DNA of 38,400 nucleotides, taken from positions 1 through 38,400 of the forward strand of contig JAQBOU010000263.1 in NCBI GenBank assembly GCA_028287865.1, given 5' to 3'. The notes beneath the pieces were generated by a model, which saw only the letters and a program-made list of their open reading frames with translations, was not told the DNA's origin and searched no databases. Both the position numbers and the translations under genes were made by a program. The stretch's first letter is position 1. Each line of letters starts with the position of its first letter. Origin of the DNA: Mucilaginibacter sp. (GTDB lineage: Bacteria > Bacteroidota > Bacteroidia > Sphingobacteriales > Sphingobacteriaceae). Shown piece by piece: positions 35,776 through 38,400 of this stretch.

Positions 35776-36105
35776 TTGTTTTCGGTTTAAGGCAATATAG
35801 GGGATGCCAAATCAAATTCAAAATAAATAATGATATGGACTGTAGCACCACAAAACTAAAACTGTGCGAACCATATTAAAATAGGTATGATACAAAATAA
35901 TCAGGTATAGTTTATGATTTAAAACAGGAAAATAATTGGAGTGCTGACTTATTATCGATAATGATGCACTGATAAAGAACTTACCCTGATGTAAATCGCA
36001 AAATATCATAATGGCTTCGCTGAAAACAGGTCTGTTTTAATTTAAACCGCTGTAAGTCAAACTATTTTTGTTTTTTATGGTTGATGATTAAAATAAACAA
36101 AAATC
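35776..36105. other. 330-bp AT-rich spacer with one promoter word
   Basis: Divergent spacer. A 63-codon minus-strand frame here is unlikely to be real. Only the TATTTTTG word at 36063 is notable. Confidence 0.5.
36063..36070 (+). promoter_or_regulatory. Bacteroidota -7 element before the small basic peptide
   Basis: TATTTTTG fits TAnnTTTG, 35 bases before the ATG at 36106. No good -33 box. This is in T-rich sequence, so the chance-match risk is high. Confidence 0.35.
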
Positions 36106-36306
36106 ATGAAAAGAATATTAGCCGTATTATTGATGGTGTGTACAATAAGTATAGCCTCATTTGCCCAGACAGTTACAAAAAAAGAGGATAAAGTAAAAAG
36201 AACCAGCACCATTCCTCAAAAAATCCACAATACTTTTAGCAAGCACAAACATTATAGTGGTTATAAAACCAAACATGTAAAGCGGGTTGAAAAGACTAAA
36301 ATGTAA
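36106..36306 (+). CDS. Small secreted Lys/His-rich peptide
   Basis: 66 residues. The signal peptide is residues 1-20 (MKRILAVLLMVCTISIASFA, cut before QTV). The mature 45-residue part is strongly basic (TVTKKEDKVKRTS, then IHNTFSKHKHYSGYKTKHVKRVEKTKM), with no acidic cluster apart from KED and RVE. It has its own promoter word and a strong terminator, which supports it as a real monocistronic gene. I know no family. A role in the envelope (LPS or nucleic-acid contact) is only suggested by charge. Confidence 0.7.
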   Translation: MKRILAVLLMVCTISIASFAQTVTKKEDKVKRTSTIPQKIHNTFSKHKHYSGYKTKHVKRVEKTKM

Positions 36307-36323
36307 TTATTAATACTTTAGTA

Positions 36324-36360
36324 AAAGAGCCTCCCGTTAAATACCGGGAGGCTCTTTTTG
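36324..36360 (+). terminator. Terminator after the small basic peptide
   Basis: AGAGCCTCCCG pairs perfectly with CGGGAGGCTCT across an eight-base loop, followed by TTTTTG. Confidence 0.92.
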
Positions 36361-36410
36361 TTTCAAACAAATTCAAATTAAAGTCATATTTGTTACAAAA
36401 GTGCTATTCC

Positions 36411-36426
36411 AATTACAAATGTAATT
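36411..36426. promoter_or_regulatory. Palindrome AATTACA-AA-TGTAATT
   Basis: Perfect seven-base arms, six bases upstream of the LacI-type palindrome and 53 bases before the TolB-like gene. Possible second regulator site. Confidence 0.4.
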
Positions 36427-36432
36427 TTTACC

Positions 36433-36452
36433 TTAGTAAACCGATTTACTAA
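36433..36452. promoter_or_regulatory. LacI/GalR-type operator palindrome
   Basis: TTAGTAAA-CCGA-TTTACTAA, perfect eight-base arms around a CG centre (core GTAAACCGATTTAC). LacI-family operators have this AAxCGxTT heart. It ends 26 bases before the start codon, where a bound repressor would block transcription. Confidence 0.55.
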
Positions 36453-36478
36453 TTATTTGCATTTAACAATTTAACCTG

Positions 36479-38014
36479 ATGAGTAAGAAAATATCTACCT
36501 TATATTTCATTCTTTGTGTCGCTTTTTTATTTAATCAGAAGCTATTTGCACAAACCGGAACCATTGGCATATTTGATGGTCAGCAGGATATTGGCAAGGT
36601 TAAACATACTGGAACCGGTACTTACGACGGCAACTTACAGGAATACAATTTAACAGGATCGGGTACAAACGTGTGGGCAACGCATGATGAATTCCATTTT
36701 GTTTGGAAACGCATGAAAGGCGATTTTATATTGCGAACCAACATTGCCTTTATAGGTAAAGGAGTAGAAGAGCACCGAAAGGCAGGCTGGATGGTTCGCT
36801 CATCGCTGGATACTAATGCTAAGCATATCAGTGCGGTGGTGCATGGTGGCGGCTTAACCTCATTGCAGTACCGCAAAACAACCGGCGGTATAACCGAAGA
36901 AAAGAAATTTGAACTTACTGCTGCAGATGTTGTCCAGCTGGAAAGAAAAGGCAGCACTTATACCATGTCAGTAGCACGTAAGGGGGACCTGTTTGTAAGC
37001 CAGGAAATAAGTGACATTGACCTGGGCGATGACGTATATGTGGGGATATTTATATGTGCACACAACCCAAATGTTGTTGAAAAAGCAGTATTTAATAATG
37101 TACGCGTAGTGGTGCCGGCACCTGCAAGCCTTGTGGCTTACAGGCAATATTTAGGCAGCAACATTGAAATACTTGATCTTGCAACGCAAAACAGCCGGAT
37201 CATTTACCAGTCACCAAAATCATTACAGGCACCCAATTGGATGAAAGACGGCAAACGTTTGCTTTATAACAGCGATGGATTGCTGTATACTTTCGATTTG
37301 AAAACTAATACGCCAACCGTCTTAAATACCGGATCGGCAATACATAATAATAACGACCATGTGATTTCGTTTGACGGCAAGTGGCTTGCAATCAGCAGCA
37401 GTGAAAAAACAGGTCCTTCCATTGGCTGGGTTGTACCAATTACCGGTGGCGAACCACGTCGGCTTACGCCGATTGGTCCATCCTATATGCACGGGTTTTC
37501 GCCGAATGGAAAATATATTGTTTTTTGCGGATCGCGAAACAATGAGTATGATGTTTACCGCATCCCTACAGCGGGCGGCGCCGAAGTGAGGTTGACAACT
37601 GCACCCGGCCTTGATGACGGGCCTGAATATTCGCCGGATGGAAAATACATTTACTTTAATTCTGTTCGCAGCGGTTTAATGCAGGTATGGCGAATGAAGG
37701 CTGATGGCAGTGAACAAACCCAGCTAACCAACGATGATTATGACAATTGGTTCCCTCACATTTCTCCTGACGGAAAATGGATAGAATTTATCACTTTCCT
37801 AAAAACAGAAGTAGCTCCGGGCGACCATCCTTTTTACAAACATGTTTATTTAAGAGTAATGCCGGTTGGCGGCGGTCCTGCAAAGGTGATCGCTTATTTG
37901 TATGGTGGCCAGGGTACAATTAATACCCCGTCATGGGCGCCCGATAGTAAACACCTGGCATTTGTAAGTAACTCATCTTTATTGTTCCCTGTATTTCCAA
38001 TAGCGACTAACTAA
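36479..38014 (+). CDS. Secreted TolB-like beta-propeller protein with N-terminal lectin-like domain
   Basis: 511 residues. Signal peptide 1-24 (ending LFAQTG). Residues 30-210 form a concanavalin/DUF1349-like sandwich (WKRMKGDFILRTNIAF, AGWMVRSSLDTNAKHISAVV, LGDDVYVGIFICAHNP). From about 215 on there are several WD40-like/PD40 blades, each with the SPDGKYIxF signature: SFDGKWLAISSSE, SPNGKYIVFCGSR, SPDGKYIYFNSVRSG, SPDGKWIEFITF and APDSKHLAFVSNS. Such proteins are periplasmic and often found in sugar-use loci. It is 12 bases before the next gene, a Tat-exported isomerase, so one operon. The operator palindrome upstream suggests sugar control. Confidence 0.88.
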   Translation: MSKKISTLYFILCVAFLFNQKLFAQTGTIGIFDGQQDIGKVKHTGTGTYDGNLQEYNLTGSGTNVWATHDEFHFVWKRMKGDFILRTNIAFIGKGVEEHRKAGWMVRSSLDTNAKHISAVVHGGGLTSLQYRKTTGGITEEKKFELTAADVVQLERKGSTYTMSVARKGDLFVSQEISDIDLGDDVYVGIFICAHNPNVVEKAVFNNVRVVVPAPASLVAYRQYLGSNIEILDLATQNSRIIYQSPKSLQAPNWMKDGKRLLYNSDGLLYTFDLKTNTPTVLNTGSAIHNNNDHVISFDGKWLAISSSEKTGPSIGWVVPITGGEPRRLTPIGPSYMHGFSPNGKYIVFCGSRNNEYDVYRIPTAGGAEVRLTTAPGLDDGPEYSPDGKYIYFNSVRSGLMQVWRMKADGSEQTQLTNDDYDNWFPHISPDGKWIEFITFLKTEVAPGDHPFYKHVYLRVMPVGGGPAKVIAYLYGGQGTINTPSWAPDSKHLAFVSNSSLLFPVFPIATN

Positions 38015-38026
38015 TAAAATAACAAT

Positions 38027-38400
38027 ATGAATAATTCACGCCGTAAATTTATTAAAAACAGTGCCGTAGCCGTTGCGGGCGCAGCCTTATTACCTGACCT
38101 TTTATTTGCAAATGAAAAAAAGATAGAGAGATTAGGGTTGCAGCTTTATTCAATACGTGCTGCCATGGCAAAAGACCCAGCCGGTTCACTTAAAAAACTG
38201 GCTGACATGGGCTGGATACATGTAGAACACGCCAATTACATCAACAGGAAATTTTACGGTTATACCGCCAGGGAATTTAAAAAAGTACTTTCAGACCTGT
38301 CCCTGCAAATGCCAAGCGGACACACGGTGATGACCGCTCAGGATTGGGATACAGCCAAAGGCGATTTTACCGATAAATGGAAATACACCATTGAGGATGC
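38027..38400 (+). CDS. Tat-exported sugar phosphate isomerase/epimerase-like protein, 3' truncated
   Basis: 124 residues in view. The N-terminus MNNSRRKFIKNSAVAVAGAALL carries a twin-arginine signal (S-R-R-K-F-I). The mature part starts with ERLGLQLYSIR, then LADMGWIHVEHANY, and SGHTVMT; this is the first part of an AP-endonuclease-2-type TIM barrel as in xylose-isomerase-like proteins. It runs off the window end. It follows the TolB-like gene by 12 bases in the same operon. The substrate cannot be told from this part. Confidence 0.88.
   Translation, partial: MNNSRRKFIKNSAVAVAGAALLPDLLFANEKKIERLGLQLYSIRAAMAKDPAGSLKKLADMGWIHVEHANYINRKFYGYTAREFKKVLSDLSLQMPSGHTVMTAQDWDTAKGDFTDKWKYTIED

Noticed and set aside
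35818..36009. 63-codon minus-strand frame in a spacer
   Set aside because: AT-rich sequence, no recognisable protein pattern, no promoter or terminator fitted to it.

Overview
The window looks like a chromosomal segment of a Bacteroidota bacterium, most likely family Sphingobacteriaceae (Mucilaginibacter/Pedobacter-like). The reasons are the Bacteroidota-type -7 promoter words (TAnnTTTG) just before several genes, a trigger factor-ClpP-ClpX cluster, a DUF4290 gene beside murA, several secreted GIN-domain (DUF2807) proteins, and housekeeping proteins with the sequence character of this group. I see no tRNA, rRNA, CRISPR array, prophage or complete insertion sequence.

Layout. 1-6000: 5'-truncated recQ, a secreted GIN-domain protein, a frame-disrupted small membrane protein, an uncharacterised membrane-anchored protein, and a large HPII-type catalase. 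6000-10250: a NYN/LOTUS protein and an FGGY gluconokinase on the minus strand, then two more GIN-domain genes. 10250-16500: trigger factor, ClpP, ClpX, AMP nucleosidase and cystathionine beta-synthase, all on the plus strand. 16500-17350: a VapBC-like toxin-antitoxin pair bracketed by two copies of a ~70-bp repeat. 17350-21200: minus-strand GT39 glycosyltransferase, murA and DUF4290. 21450-24050: a dipeptide epimerase gene broken by one in-frame stop, convergent with an M20 dipeptidase. 24200-27600: a secreted protein made of eight 11-residue repeats, a TPR sensor with a phospho-acceptor domain but no ATPase domain, a small unknown gene and an XRE regulator. 27700-32200: UvrD/PcrA helicase and a secreted M1 peptidase. 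32400-38400: a thioredoxin-fold YyaL/SPATA20 protein, SlyD-type isomerase, a secreted TonB-C-like protein, a tiny basic secreted peptide, and a TolB-propeller/Tat-secreted sugar isomerase operon behind a LacI-type palindrome.

How the parts fit. Protein quality control (trigger factor, ClpXP, SlyD), cell-wall synthesis and recycling (murA, dipeptide epimerase, M20 peptidase) and DNA repair (recQ, uvrD) form the core. The accessory part is mainly envelope and secreted proteins. The most distinctive signal is an ECF-sigma-like promoter (TGTAAC, 16 bp, CGTC) at exactly the same distance from two paralogous GIN genes, with a weaker version before the third. Two genes carry single-base disruptions, which may be real decay or assembly errors.
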